A DNA stretch of 64,000 nucleotides. Source: Cellulomonas humilata. GTDB taxonomy: Bacteria > Actinomycetota > Actinomycetes > Actinomycetales > Cellulomonadaceae. Where the stretch lies: positions 118,003 to 182,002 of the forward strand of contig NZ_JABMCI010000056.1 of assembly GCF_013359775.1 (NCBI RefSeq), written 5' to 3'. The notes under the pieces are model-generated. The model saw only the letters and a program-made list of their open reading frames with translations, ran no database searches and was not told the origin of the DNA. How positions within the stretch are numbered: the stretch's first letter is position 1; each line of letters begins with the position of its first letter. A program made the translations under genes and the position numbers. Below, piece after piece: positions 36,313-45,832 of the stretch.

Positions 36313-36774
36313 CTATGCGCCGAGAAACACCTGCGAGCAGAGCATCTCGTCGCCGTCGAGCAGGCAGCCGATGCCGACCTCCTGGACGTCCGGATCGAGC
36401 AGGTTGGCGCGATGCCCCGCGGAGTCGAGCCAGGCGTCGACCACGTCGTGCGGCGTCGCGGCGGCTCGCACCAGGTTCTCGGCGGCCGTCGTCGCCGGCG
36501 CGCACGCCTCGAGCACCGGCGTGAGCGACGCGTGCTCGAGCGGCAGATCGCCGTCGAGCGCCGTGGCGCGCTCGGCCGCCTCGTCCGTTGCGCAGTCTGA
36601 GACGTCCAGCAGCGCCAGACCTTCGTCCGCCCTGACCGCGTTCGTCTCCGCCACCAGCTCGGCCGCGTACGCCGCCGGGTCTGCACCGTCGGCCGACCAC
36701 GGCTGAAGCCCGGTCGAGGACGGCCGCGCGACGAGGTAGATCGCGACCCCGGCGAGGATCACACCGAGACCCAC
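36313..36774 (-). CDS. Short CAP-domain secreted protein
   Basis: A 153-aa protein: one N-terminal hydrophobic segment (VILAGVAIYLVA), then a CAP domain with LVAETNAVRADEGLALLDVS, PLEHASLTPVLEACA, AENLVRAAATPHDVVDAWLDS and GHRANLLDPDVQEVGIGCLL. The GHRANLL motif and the AEN are family hallmarks. The frame is open upstream, so the true start may be 10-13 codons earlier, near the ugd stop. It is downstream of ugd on the same strand, and one of three CAP proteins in the window. Confidence 0.8.
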   Translation of the reverse strand: MGLGVILAGVAIYLVARPSSTGLQPWSADGADPAAYAAELVAETNAVRADEGLALLDVSDCATDEAAERATALDGDLPLEHASLTPVLEACAPATTAAENLVRAAATPHDVVDAWLDSAGHRANLLDPDVQEVGIGCLLDGDEMLCSQVFLGA

Positions 36775-36809
36775 CAGCCACCAGCCCAGGTGGCTCCGGC
36801 GCTGCGCGA

Positions 36810-38135
36810 TCAGGGACGCCCCAGCGCTCGGTAGGTCCAGCCGGCGGCCCGCCAGTGAGCGGGCTTCAGCACGTTGCGGCCGTCGAGGATCCGGCGGTGC
36901 GCCACGACCGCCGCGAGCGCGTCAGGTTCGATCTCGCAGTACTCGGTCCACTCGGTGGCGAGCAGCACGACATCGGCGTCCTTCGCGGCCTCCAGGGCGG
37001 TGTCGGCGAAGTGCAGGTCCGGCCACTTGGCCCGCGCGTTGGCGACCGCTTGCGGGTCGGTCACGGTGACGTGGGCGCCCTGGAGCTGCATCTGCGCGGC
37101 GACCGAGAGGGCCGGCGAGTCCCGCACGTCGTCGGAGTCGGGCTTGAACGCAGCGCCGAGCACCGCGATCCGCTTGCCGACGATCGACCCGTGGCACACC
37201 TCGCGCGCCAGGTCGACCATCCGGACCCGGCGACGCATGTTGATGGAGTCGACCTCGCGCAGGAACGAGAGCGCGTCGCTGACGCCCAGCTCGCCCGCGC
37301 GGGCCATGAACGCGCGGATGTCCTTGGGCAGGCACCCACCGCCGAAACCGAGCCCCGCATTCAGGAAGCGACGACCGATGCGCGCGTCGTACCCGATCGC
37401 GTCCGCGAGCCGCGTGACGTCCGCACCTGTCGACTCGCAGAGCTCGGCCATGGCGTTGATGAACGAGATCTTGGTGGCCAGGAACGAGTTCGCTGCGACC
37501 TTCACCAGCTGCGCCGTCGCGTAGTCGGTGACGACCAGCGGGGTGTCCTCCGAGAGCGGGGTGGCGTAGACCTCGTCGAGCACCGACCGAGCCTTGCTCC
37601 CCTCGGCCGTGGGCTCACCGTCGTCGTCGGTCGGCAGGCCGTAGACGAGGCGGTCCGGGTGCAGCGTGTCCTCGACCGCGAACCCCTCCCGAAGGAACTC
37701 GGGGTTCCACACGAGCACGGCACCGGTCGCCGAGATCGCCTCCGCGATCGCCTCCGCGGTCCCCACGGGTACGGTCGACTTCCCCGCGACGACATCGCCA
37801 GGGCGAAGGTGCGGCACCAACGCCTCCACCGCCGCGTTCACGAAGGTCAGGTCGGCGCGGAACTCCCCGTGCACCTGCGGCGTACCCACGCAGATGAAGT
37901 GGACGTCCGCACCAGCAGCATCGGCGATGTCGGTGCTGAATGTCAGCCGACCGGTCGCGCCAACCTCGGTCAGGAGCTCCGGCAGCCCGGGCTCGTAGAA
38001 CGGAGCACGGCCCGCGCGTAGGGCGTCGACCTTCTTAAGATCGACGTCGATGCCGATGACCTCGTGCCCGAGCTGCGCCATGCTGGCGGCGTGAACGGCT
38101 CCGAGGTACCCGCAACCGATGACTGAGAGACGCAC
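36810..38135 (-). CDS. ugd: UDP-glucose 6-dehydrogenase
   Basis: Oxidises UDP-glucose to UDP-glucuronate with 2 NAD+, giving an acidic sugar donor for the exopolysaccharide; 441 aa. The Rossmann fold opens with MRLSVIGCGYLGAVHAASMA; FICVGTP, EFLREG and the catalytic cysteine in GFGGGCLPKDIRAF (about residue 267) are present, and the C-terminal domain has VAVLGAAFKPDSDDVRDSP-like sequence. It is a single gene at the left edge of the glycan cluster, divergent from the VanZ gene. Confidence 0.94.
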   Translation of the reverse strand: MRLSVIGCGYLGAVHAASMAQLGHEVIGIDVDLKKVDALRAGRAPFYEPGLPELLTEVGATGRLTFSTDIADAAGADVHFICVGTPQVHGEFRADLTFVNAAVEALVPHLRPGDVVAGKSTVPVGTAEAIAEAISATGAVLVWNPEFLREGFAVEDTLHPDRLVYGLPTDDDGEPTAEGSKARSVLDEVYATPLSEDTPLVVTDYATAQLVKVAANSFLATKISFINAMAELCESTGADVTRLADAIGYDARIGRRFLNAGLGFGGGCLPKDIRAFMARAGELGVSDALSFLREVDSINMRRRVRMVDLAREVCHGSIVGKRIAVLGAAFKPDSDDVRDSPALSVAAQMQLQGAHVTVTDPQAVANARAKWPDLHFADTALEAAKDADVVLLATEWTEYCEIEPDALAAVVAHRRILDGRNVLKPAHWRAAGWTYRALGRP

Positions 38136-38204
38136 GAGATATCACTCCAAGTGGTATCGGGAAGCGCCGACTATATCGTCCGAATCGTCACATAACCTGG
38201 CCCG

Positions 38205-38669
38205 ATGCGGGTGATACCTCGGGGGCGGCGGGCGGTGTTCGCGCTGTTCATCGCGTACCTCCTCGCCGTCGCCGCCATCACCCTCGGACCCGCGCCGGCG
38301 CCCGACGAGACCCTCGGTATCGTGCGGGCCACGGTCACCTGGTTGAACGCCCACGGAGTGGGGGTTAGCTACGACGGTGTCGAGTTCGCGGCCAACGTAG
38401 TGATGTTCGTGCCGTTCGGGGTGTTCGTCAGGGGCCTCTTGCCAACACGTCCAGCCCTGCTCGTCATCGCGATCGGCGCTGTGACGTCCCTCGGCATCGA
38501 GTGTGCCCAGCTCCTCCTGCCGACGCGAGTCTCCGATCCGCGTGACATCGTCGCCAACACGCTCGGAACCTGGCTAGGTGTAGGGATTCGCGCCGGTGCC
38601 GCCCGTTGGCACACGGCACGCCAACGCCCGGATCGCGACGACATTCCCACGCTCTCCTCGCCTGGCTAG
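38205..38669 (+). CDS. VanZ family membrane protein
   Basis: A 154-aa protein with about four hydrophobic segments (FALFIAYLLAVAAITLG; FAANVVMFVPFGVFVRG; LLVIAIGAVTSLGIE; NTLGTWLGVGIRAG). VEFAANVVMFVPFG and GIECAQLLLPTRVSDPRDIVANTLG are the VanZ pattern. VanZ gives low-level teicoplanin resistance in enterococci; in actinobacteria the role is unknown but usually linked to the envelope. Confidence 0.88.
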   Translation: MRVIPRGRRAVFALFIAYLLAVAAITLGPAPAPDETLGIVRATVTWLNAHGVGVSYDGVEFAANVVMFVPFGVFVRGLLPTRPALLVIAIGAVTSLGIECAQLLLPTRVSDPRDIVANTLGTWLGVGIRAGAARWHTARQRPDRDDIPTLSSPG

Positions 38670-38808
38670 CGGCGCAAAGTCCGGCCATATCGGTTGTTAT
38701 CGCCCCATCGATGAACCGAAGCGCCGGTCGATGCGATAGTTGCTGCTGCACCAGACTCTTCCGACGCGGCATGTTCCGATCCGCCCGGCAAACTGACGGA
38801 GAACGCTC

Positions 38809-40002
38809 GTGACGGAGCTCGGCACCAAGGCCAGCGCACCCGGCCGACTTCATGCACTCGACTACATGCGGCTCGCGGCGGCACTGTCGGTACTGGCCTT
38901 CCACTACTTCTTCAACGGGATTCTGAACGGGAAGATCGCGTCTCTCCAGGAGCCGACACGGTTCGCGGACGTCGCGAAGTACGGACATCTCGGTGTGAAC
39001 TGGTTCTTCCTCATAAGCGGCTTCATCATCTTCCAGTCCGCACATGGAAAGTCCGCTCGCGAATTTGCGGTCGGCCGTGCGGTACGCCTGTATCCGGCGT
39101 TCTGGGCGGCGGTCGCTCTGACAACCGTCGTCACCATATTTTGGGGGGCGAGGTCCCACCTGACGGTGTCGCCGGTGCAGGTCCTGGCCAACCTCACCAT
39201 GGTGCCCAGAGTGTTCGGCGCTGCACCGGTTGACGGCGTCTATTGGACGCTCCAGCTCGAGATCTTCTTCTACCTCGTCGTGTTCTCGTTTCTCCTTGCG
39301 CGCCGCTTGGACCTCTTCGCCCGGCTCTTACCGCTTTGGGCCCTTGCGAACGCTGCGGGTGTCCTCGTGCTCCACGTCCCCGACTCGACGCCACTTCTTG
39401 GTGGCTATTTCGCACTATTCGCCGCCGGCGCGATCATTGCTGAGGTCCAGCGCGACGGCTGGACCGCCTGGCGGACAGTGGGTCTGGTCGCGGCGTACGT
39501 GGCATCTGCCGTGACAGCGACGCGGCACATTCAGGACCTTGCCCGGGAGCTCGAAACGTCGTTCAACCAGGCATTCGTCGCTGCGTCGATGCTGCTGATC
39601 TTCGGTTCCTTGCTGCTCCTCGCCATTCCCGCCGTCCGCGACGTCCGACTGCCGGCTGCTGTCGCACTGGGAGCCCTGACGTACCCGCTGTACCTGATCC
39701 ACGCGCACATCGGCTACATCGCACTCACGCACTTTGCCCGGCCGGCGAGCCGTGCGGCCGCTTACATAGGCATCATTGCCGCGGTCGTCGCGGTCGCATG
39801 GGTCATTCATCGCGTCGTCGAACGGCGACCGAGGTCGGCGTGGTACCTGGGGTTTGACTGGGTCTACAGTGCATTCGCCTCGATCGGGTCGCGTCTCACG
39901 AGCCGGTCCCGGTCCGGTCCGCCGGTGCAGGAAGACGCACCGCCAGAGCGTTCGCTCGGGGACGCAGGATCGCCTCGGGCCAACTCGCCGCGCACGAACT
40001 AG
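38809..40002 (+). CDS. Acyltransferase-3 family membrane protein
   Basis: A 397-aa O-acyltransferase with about ten membrane segments. Seen: LHALDYMRLAAALSVLAFHY with the conserved histidine, GVNWFFLISGFIIFQ, FAVGRAVRLYPAFW and YWTLQLEIFFYLVV. There is no SGNH domain, unlike the enzyme at 34282. The C-terminal 60 residues are polar. It probably decorates the repeat unit of the polysaccharide made by the neighbouring genes. Confidence 0.88.
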   Translation: MTELGTKASAPGRLHALDYMRLAAALSVLAFHYFFNGILNGKIASLQEPTRFADVAKYGHLGVNWFFLISGFIIFQSAHGKSAREFAVGRAVRLYPAFWAAVALTTVVTIFWGARSHLTVSPVQVLANLTMVPRVFGAAPVDGVYWTLQLEIFFYLVVFSFLLARRLDLFARLLPLWALANAAGVLVLHVPDSTPLLGGYFALFAAGAIIAEVQRDGWTAWRTVGLVAAYVASAVTATRHIQDLARELETSFNQAFVAASMLLIFGSLLLLAIPAVRDVRLPAAVALGALTYPLYLIHAHIGYIALTHFARPASRAAAYIGIIAAVVAVAWVIHRVVERRPRSAWYLGFDWVYSAFASIGSRLTSRSRSGPPVQEDAPPERSLGDAGSPRANSPRTN

Positions 40003-40094
40003 GAACCCGTCCCACTCGTCCCGACGTCGCCTCGTGGAGCCGCGAACCGTCGCCGCCTTCATTTCGGCAAGCCGCCCCGGGTCGGCCGCAGAAC

Positions 40095-41186
40095 TCAGAG
40101 GCCCACGCCGGGCTGGGAGTCGATCCACGCCGCGAGCCGCGCCACGCCCGCTTCAAGCCCGAACTCCGGCTCCCACGCGAGAACATCGGCCGCGTGCGAG
40201 ACGTCCGCCCACGCGTGTCTGACATCGCCCTGCCGGAACTGACCCGTCACGTGGGGCTCAGGAGCGCCGTAGTAGTCCGCGATGAGAGCAGCGGCGCGTG
40301 CGATCGTCTGGTCCTCGCCCGATCCGATGTCGATCGGAACCGACCCCGGCGACTCTGTCAGCACCCCAGCAACAACAGCCCGAGCGACGTCGTCAATGAG
40401 AACGAAGTCCCGTCGCACAGCCCCGTCTTCATACAGCGGTATCGACCGACCGGCCTTCGCGACGCGGCAGAACAACGACATGATGCCCGTGTAGGGGTTG
40501 ATCAGCGACTGACCTGGTCCATAGACATTCTGCAGGCGCAGTACCACCGGCTCGACGCCGACAGACTGCGCCCACGACGTCAGCACGTGCTCCTGGGCCA
40601 GCTTGGTTGCGCCGTAGACACTGACGGGCGCCGGCGACACCCGCTCGGCGGCCATGGCGACCGGTTCGGCGCCAGGAAAGTCCCACTGCGCCGCCGCGAG
40701 AATCGCGCTGGTGCGCTGTCCCGGATAGAAGAGCGAACCGTCGGGGCGCGTCCACGCCCCCTCGCCGTACACGGCCCTGCTGCTGGAAAGGACGACTCGC
40801 GCGGGCAAGGCGTCGTGCCTCAGCAGGCCGTCGAGCATCTGAGTGGTGCCGACCACGTTGACCTGCGCGTGCCTGGACGCCTCGGCCAGGGACTGACTCG
40901 TGCCCGTCTCTGCCGCAAGGTGTACGACTACGTCGGGACGCACTTCGGAGAGCACCGCATCCCAGACGGATGGATCCGTCACGTCTCCGACGTGCAGCTC
41001 TACTCGTGCGTCCAGACTGGTCGGACGCTGAGCCGTGGGGTGGACCTGGGGGTGGAGGTTGTCCACCGCGATCACGCGTCCAAACTCGTTCGCCAGAGCC
41101 GGAGCGATGGCAGTTCCGATGAAGCCGGCGCCCCCACTGACGAGAACAGTGCCCCGCCGTCTTCCCGACTCGATAGGTGTAGCCAT
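40095..41186 (-). CDS. NAD-dependent epimerase/dehydratase (extended SDR)
   Basis: A 363-aa nucleotide-sugar enzyme of the extended short-chain dehydrogenase family. Seen: the cofactor motif SGGAGFIGTAIAPALA, VVHLAAETGTSQS, the catalytic SVYGATKLAQEH (Tyr-X3-Lys) and RRDFVLIDDVARAVVAG. Whether it is a 4-epimerase, dehydratase or reductase is not decided by sequence. An alternative start 2 codons upstream (GTG) exists. It lies after the pyruvyl transferase gene on the same strand, 97 bp away. Confidence 0.85.
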   Translation of the reverse strand: MATPIESGRRRGTVLVSGGAGFIGTAIAPALANEFGRVIAVDNLHPQVHPTAQRPTSLDARVELHVGDVTDPSVWDAVLSEVRPDVVVHLAAETGTSQSLAEASRHAQVNVVGTTQMLDGLLRHDALPARVVLSSSRAVYGEGAWTRPDGSLFYPGQRTSAILAAAQWDFPGAEPVAMAAERVSPAPVSVYGATKLAQEHVLTSWAQSVGVEPVVLRLQNVYGPGQSLINPYTGIMSLFCRVAKAGRSIPLYEDGAVRRDFVLIDDVARAVVAGVLTESPGSVPIDIGSGEDQTIARAAALIADYYGAPEPHVTGQFRQGDVRHAWADVSHAADVLAWEPEFGLEAGVARLAAWIDSQPGVGL

Positions 41187-41283
41187 GATCACTGATCTCC
41201 CCAAGACGTCGACAACATGCTGAACAGTTGGTGCTGCCCGCACCCCATCGATTGGTGCGTCCGGCGCCGACCGACGATCGGCT

Positions 41284-42315
41284 TCACGATCGGACGCTCG
41301 AGCGCAACACATCCATCAGCTCGCGCAGGGCGGTGCAAGCCCGGGCAACGGCAACGTCCAAGGCTGCGCTGTCACCGACCCGCGGATCACTCTTCATGGC
41401 ATCCGCTGCCTCCATCGGCTCTGAGAGCCCGAACTCACGGGCAAAAGAACGAACCTTGGCGAGGTCGCCGACCGGGATCGCGGGCGTGCCCGCCATGAGT
41501 GCCAAGTACAGCGCGTGCATGCGAGACGCGATCACGACGTCCGCACCGGCGACCACAGCTGCGGCCTCACGCCAGGAGAGACCGTCCGTGACACGGGCAA
41601 ACCCGTTCCGCGCAGGGCGGGAGAGCGTCGACGCGTCCCCGACGGACTCATCCTGGAACATCTGGACGAAGACGAGCGAGCCCCAGCGCGCCACGGCCTC
41701 GAGCACCGCGGGGTGCGTAAGCCCCTCGCTGTCGGCCTTCGCCAGAGCGACGACGCCATGATTCGGTCCATCGCCGCCCCTCATTGCCGCGATCTCGTCC
41801 GCCAGCAACAAGCTCACGTCAGATCCGAGCGACAGCGAGGCTGCGGCTACGCCGAGTCCCGAGCACCGCTGCATCGACTGCTCATCGCGAGCCCACACAC
41901 GGCGTCGCCACAACGCGGCGCGCAAGAGGCTCCGCGGGACGCGGCGGTGGACGGGGTCGCACCCGACACCGAAGAACACGACAGGGGTCCGGAGAAGCCA
42001 ACCCAAGAGCGAAGTGACGGCCATCAGCCTCGGGAGTCCGCCGACGCGACCACCCACGTCGTCCTGCAACAGCGTTCCGCCGCCGATCACGACGGCGTCG
42101 GCTGAGCCGATGGTCCGGGCAAGCCCGGAGAATCCCGAGACCGATCGGCGGGCACCGTAGCCCTCTCGTCGACGACCCCCGAAGTCCACGGCCTCGACCG
42201 TGGCACCCTCCTCCGAGAGCGCCTGGACCAAGGCATCCGTCAAGAACGAGTCACCGAGGTTTGCTGCGTACCCCGACGCGAGAGTCCGATCAGCGGACAG
42301 AACCACCAGCTTCAT
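41284..42315 (-). CDS. Polysaccharide pyruvyl transferase family protein
   Basis: A 343-aa enzyme of the CsaB/WcaK family that adds ketal-linked pyruvate from phosphoenolpyruvate to sugars. Seen: ANLGDSFLTDALVQAL near residue 20, DAVVIGGGTLLQD, GVGCDPVHRR, a central RDEQSMQRCSGLG and the C-terminal VIASRMHALYLALMAGTPAI with the conserved R-H. It overlaps the flippase stop by 4 bases, so the polymer probably carries pyruvate. Confidence 0.88.
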   Translation of the reverse strand: MKLVVLSADRTLASGYAANLGDSFLTDALVQALSEEGATVEAVDFGGRRREGYGARRSVSGFSGLARTIGSADAVVIGGGTLLQDDVGGRVGGLPRLMAVTSLLGWLLRTPVVFFGVGCDPVHRRVPRSLLRAALWRRRVWARDEQSMQRCSGLGVAAASLSLGSDVSLLLADEIAAMRGGDGPNHGVVALAKADSEGLTHPAVLEAVARWGSLVFVQMFQDESVGDASTLSRPARNGFARVTDGLSWREAAAVVAGADVVIASRMHALYLALMAGTPAIPVGDLAKVRSFAREFGLSEPMEAADAMKSDPRVGDSAALDVAVARACTALRELMDVLRSSVRS

Positions 42316-43523
42316 GAATCGGTTCCTTCTGAATTTCGCTTGAGCTTGATAAGTACGATACCGAGGCCGACCGCGAGCAGGATCTCGCTGACCACCATCG
42401 TCGTCGCGAGTCCTTCTGCGCCGAATCGGCCTACCAGAAGTAGACATGACGCGATGGAGAATCCCGCGACTGTGCAGGTTGCCAGCAGACGCCACCGAAT
42501 ACCGCCATAGCCCATCGCGCCCGCGGCAAGGAAGTAGTTCCCCGCCTTCGGGACAAGCGCGATTGCGACAAGAAGATACACAAGACTGTTCCAAGAGCTG
42601 AGGCCGAACAGCTTTTCAATGTACGGGGCGGCGATCAGTGCGCCTGTCGCCAACAACGCCCCGGTCAACAAAAAGGCAAGCCACCACTGCGACAGTCGAC
42701 GCTTCAGTCTCCGAACGCGAGGGAGCAGCTGGAGGCTCGCGGTGCCTGGAAGTATCTCCAGCGGTTGGATCACCCGGCACGCCACGGTCAGCATCGCTGT
42801 CACCGACACGGGAAGTACCGCGGCAGACACGATCACTGGAAGTTGCGAGTACATCGAACTCACCGATCCTGTGAGCCCGAAGGGGATGATCTCGCGCGCC
42901 ACGTGGCCGACACGGGCACGCTCCGGGAGCAAGTCGCGTCGGACCGATCGAATGGTCCATGACGCGATCACCAGCGAGATCACGGGAAGCGCGAAGAGCG
43001 TCCCAAGCTGGGCGGTCGCGAAAGCCACACCGATAGTGGAGATCTTGCCGACTGCAAGGAGGAACTCAGGGAGAGCATATGCAGCGTCGCGTGAACCGAG
43101 CAGCAGAGGTGCCCTGGCGGCGCGGAGCAGGCTGTCGAGAACCTGGCTGACAGCGACGGCGACGAGCACGAGCCAGTAGTGCACAGGAACTATCCCACCC
43201 GATCGCGTGAGCGACAGGGTGACTGCTGCGGCCGCACCCAGCAGTCCCAGGAGAGCCTGGAAGGCTAGTGCAGTGCGGTAGTCCCCCCTCCCAAGATGCC
43301 CCTGTCGGCGGGAGAGTATGTAGTTTGCGGCACCGGACTCGGTCACGATCGTAAACGCTGAAAGCGTCCCGACGGCTGCGACCAGCACATTCCGCACCGG
43401 AGACGAAGGAATCTGGCCCAGCACCACCAGGACGAGAAACTGGCTCAACCTGAGGGAGACGGTTGCCGCAGTCGGCAGGGCAAGTGCTACGAGTCTGGCT
43501 GCGCGCGCCTGCTCCTTAGCCAC
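42312..43523 (-). CDS. Wzx-like polysaccharide flippase
   Basis: A 403-aa integral membrane protein with about 12 hydrophobic segments, of the MATE/oligosaccharide-flippase type that moves the lipid-linked repeat unit across the membrane. Segments such as LVLVVLGQIPSSP, FQALLGLLGAAAAVTLSL and LLAVGLGIVLIKL are visible; there are no catalytic motifs. The GTG at 43523 lies 8 bp inside the polymerase gene end. Assignment rests on topology and position between polymerase and pyruvyl transferase. Confidence 0.8.
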   Translation of the reverse strand: MAKEQARAARLVALALPTAATVSLRLSQFLVLVVLGQIPSSPVRNVLVAAVGTLSAFTIVTESGAANYILSRRQGHLGRGDYRTALAFQALLGLLGAAAAVTLSLTRSGGIVPVHYWLVLVAVAVSQVLDSLLRAARAPLLLGSRDAAYALPEFLLAVGKISTIGVAFATAQLGTLFALPVISLVIASWTIRSVRRDLLPERARVGHVAREIIPFGLTGSVSSMYSQLPVIVSAAVLPVSVTAMLTVACRVIQPLEILPGTASLQLLPRVRRLKRRLSQWWLAFLLTGALLATGALIAAPYIEKLFGLSSWNSLVYLLVAIALVPKAGNYFLAAGAMGYGGIRWRLLATCTVAGFSIASCLLLVGRFGAEGLATTMVVSEILLAVGLGIVLIKLKRNSEGTDS

Positions 43524-45060
43524 CGTGCAGGCCCCAGTTCTCAAAGCCGCGTTGTCGCTCCCGGGTCCGTTCGATCCGCAGTTTGGAGACACCACCGACA
43601 ATGAGAACCAGAACAACCAGTTGCAGGACCGACAAGTAGCTGAGCCGGTAGAAGTACACGAGGAGGTCCTCGAGGCAGAGATAGACCACCAGGGCCCAAG
43701 CCGTGCCGATCGGCGTCTGCAGTGGTATCACCTGACTCGCCACTGCCGCGATCAGTCCGACGAAGAATCCGCTGAGCAGGCAGACCGCGATCACACCCGC
43801 CCAGTCGAACGAGACATAGCCCCATATCGGAGCGGGGAGGCGCAGACCACCGGAAACGATCGCGGAGACGTTCTGGCCGGGATTGACGACCGACAGTGAC
43901 CAGACGGAAGGGTTCCACTCGAAGTTTCCCGGAACGAGCCCCCCGAAGAACGTCTTGCCGAACGTGTACTCAGGGTTCGCGAGCCATGCACGTAGGAAAG
44001 TTGCCTGGTCCGCGACGTCGGGGGCGCCGGCCGCGACCTGCTGCGCGAGGCTCCCTCCTCCCGCCGATACGAACGAGTACGAGGAGAGACCCAGAGCGCC
44101 CAGCACGAAGTAGACGGCGCTGCCCAGGGCGTTGACGCCTACGAGAATGGCGATGTAGACGACCATCGAGATTCGCCTGATCGCGAGGAGTACCCCTAGA
44201 CACATCACGATGCCGGTCACCGCGGGAGCCCGCTGAAGAGACAGCAGCATGACGCCGACGCACCCGATCAGCACGACCCAGTCCCGGATCATCCTGCGCT
44301 TGATGGCGACCATCATGATCACCGGGAGCAGGAGCGCGATCGCAGTTGTCGCGGTTCGATAGATCGGCGCGACGGGGGCGTACGCGGCGGCATAGATGCC
44401 GCGGAAGAACTTTGCCTGGAACGGGTCCGCCGCGAGTGCGGGAACGAATCCCATGACCGCGAAGCACCCAAGCAGCGCGAGCAGCGATCCGCCCGCCACG
44501 ATCCGGAGCCGCCGCAACGCGGCGGCTTCACCCACCTGATCGATGGGCCAGGACGCGAGAAACCTTCGGGTCTTAGCGAAACCCGAACGGTGTCGCGAGC
44601 GACTGACTGCATTGGCGAAGATCCTGCCGCAGATCACACCGACGACCGTGAGCGCGAAGCCCGCCAGAGCCAATGACGCATACAGGTTGAGCACTGCCGG
44701 CGACATCTGCTCAAGCCGACCCAGGCCAGCGATGGGCAGGACGTAAGCGATGAGCGCGAATGCGAGCTGCGTGTGGGCGGGGATGTTCCAACGGCTCGGC
44801 CACGCGATGTATCCGGCGCACGACATACCCAACAGACCGATGCACAGAGCGGCACCGCGGATGGCGTTAGCGCCAGGAGAAGTCACTGTTCCGGATAGCG
44901 CCGTGGTCGTCGCGACGACTCCGACGCCCAAGAGCCAGATAGCGGCCAGCGAGGCCGCCACGCCCGCTGCGATCTTCATCTGACGGGACCAGCCGGCCGC
45001 CCCCCGGCCACTCGATCGGAAGCCCTCCCGCGGCTGCCGCGTGGTCAATTCATGCGTCAC
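43516..45060 (-). CDS. Wzy-like O-antigen/exopolysaccharide polymerase
   Basis: A 514-aa membrane protein with about 12 hydrophobic segments and a large polar loop about residues 310-400 (ATFLRAWLANPEYTFGKTFF), the pattern of Wzy polymerases, which join repeat units outside the membrane. Sequence in this family is poorly conserved, so topology and location are the main evidence. It overlaps both neighbours: 11 bp with the acyltransferase upstream and 8 bp with the flippase downstream. Confidence 0.75.
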   Translation of the reverse strand: MTHELTTRQPREGFRSSGRGAAGWSRQMKIAAGVAASLAAIWLLGVGVVATTTALSGTVTSPGANAIRGAALCIGLLGMSCAGYIAWPSRWNIPAHTQLAFALIAYVLPIAGLGRLEQMSPAVLNLYASLALAGFALTVVGVICGRIFANAVSRSRHRSGFAKTRRFLASWPIDQVGEAAALRRLRIVAGGSLLALLGCFAVMGFVPALAADPFQAKFFRGIYAAAYAPVAPIYRTATTAIALLLPVIMMVAIKRRMIRDWVVLIGCVGVMLLSLQRAPAVTGIVMCLGVLLAIRRISMVVYIAILVGVNALGSAVYFVLGALGLSSYSFVSAGGGSLAQQVAAGAPDVADQATFLRAWLANPEYTFGKTFFGGLVPGNFEWNPSVWSLSVVNPGQNVSAIVSGGLRLPAPIWGYVSFDWAGVIAVCLLSGFFVGLIAAVASQVIPLQTPIGTAWALVVYLCLEDLLVYFYRLSYLSVLQLVVLVLIVGGVSKLRIERTRERQRGFENWGLHGG

Positions 45061-45709
45061 GAGGCATGATCTTCCCGGTCTTCCTAGAGCCGAACTGGCC
45101 CATGTCGACCCGACGCTTCGACACTGCGGGGACCCCCGCGTACAGATGACCCTCTTCGGTCAGCCCTCTCACCACCACGGCACCCATTGCAACGACGGAT
45201 CGCGGCGGCACCGTCGAGCCGAGAACCATGTTGACGCAGCCGCCGACCATCGCATACTCCCCCACGACGATCGGTGCGGTGTCGAGGACGCCGTCCGCGA
45301 CGTCGATGCCGTGGGTCATCAAGACAGACCTCACACCAGCGACGATGGCAAAGCGCTCCAGCCGAACCCCGCCGGACACGTCGACGTAGTGCCGGTTCGT
45401 CAGCGACGCATGCTCCCCGAGCTCCAGGTGTCCAGCCGAGGCACTGCCCGACGCATCCAGCAGGAACGGGGCGGCCGACACCCAGTTGAGCTGCCCGAGC
45501 TCTGCACCGTCCCCGAGCTTGACCGACACGACGTTCCGAAAGGCATTGAGCGCGCCGATCCGAGCGTCACTTCCGACGATCAACCGGGTCCTGCCGACGA
45601 CGAAGATCGGGGATATGTGAGCCGAGGGCGCGACGTCGTGCCCGAGCTTTCGCAGGATCCAGTTCTTCGCCTGCGAGGCCGGTAGGAGCGCTGCGAGCGA
45701 GATCCTCAT
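45050..45709 (-). CDS. Hexapeptide-repeat acyltransferase
   Basis: A 219-aa left-handed beta-helix transferase (WcaF/LbetaH type). Hexapeptide turns are seen at VVGRTRLIVGSDARIGAL, and in the C-terminal stretch IVVGEYAMVGGCVNMVLGST followed by VPPRSVVAMGAVVVRGLTE. MTHGIDVADG carries the usual His. It probably transfers an acetyl group to a sugar of the repeat unit. It overlaps the polymerase gene by 11 bp. Confidence 0.85.
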   Translation of the reverse strand: MRISLAALLPASQAKNWILRKLGHDVAPSAHISPIFVVGRTRLIVGSDARIGALNAFRNVVSVKLGDGAELGQLNWVSAAPFLLDASGSASAGHLELGEHASLTNRHYVDVSGGVRLERFAIVAGVRSVLMTHGIDVADGVLDTAPIVVGEYAMVGGCVNMVLGSTVPPRSVVAMGAVVVRGLTEEGHLYAGVPAVSKRRVDMGQFGSRKTGKIMPRDA

Positions 45710-45832
45710 GTCATCACGCGTTCTCTCTCGTGGAGTCAGAGGCCGGGCGTCGAGCTCGGACAGAACCGGCGGCTGTCCGCCCCTGGCTGGCTCGGAGTCG
45801 GGGCCGTGGCTGCGCCGCTGTGGTGGTCGCGA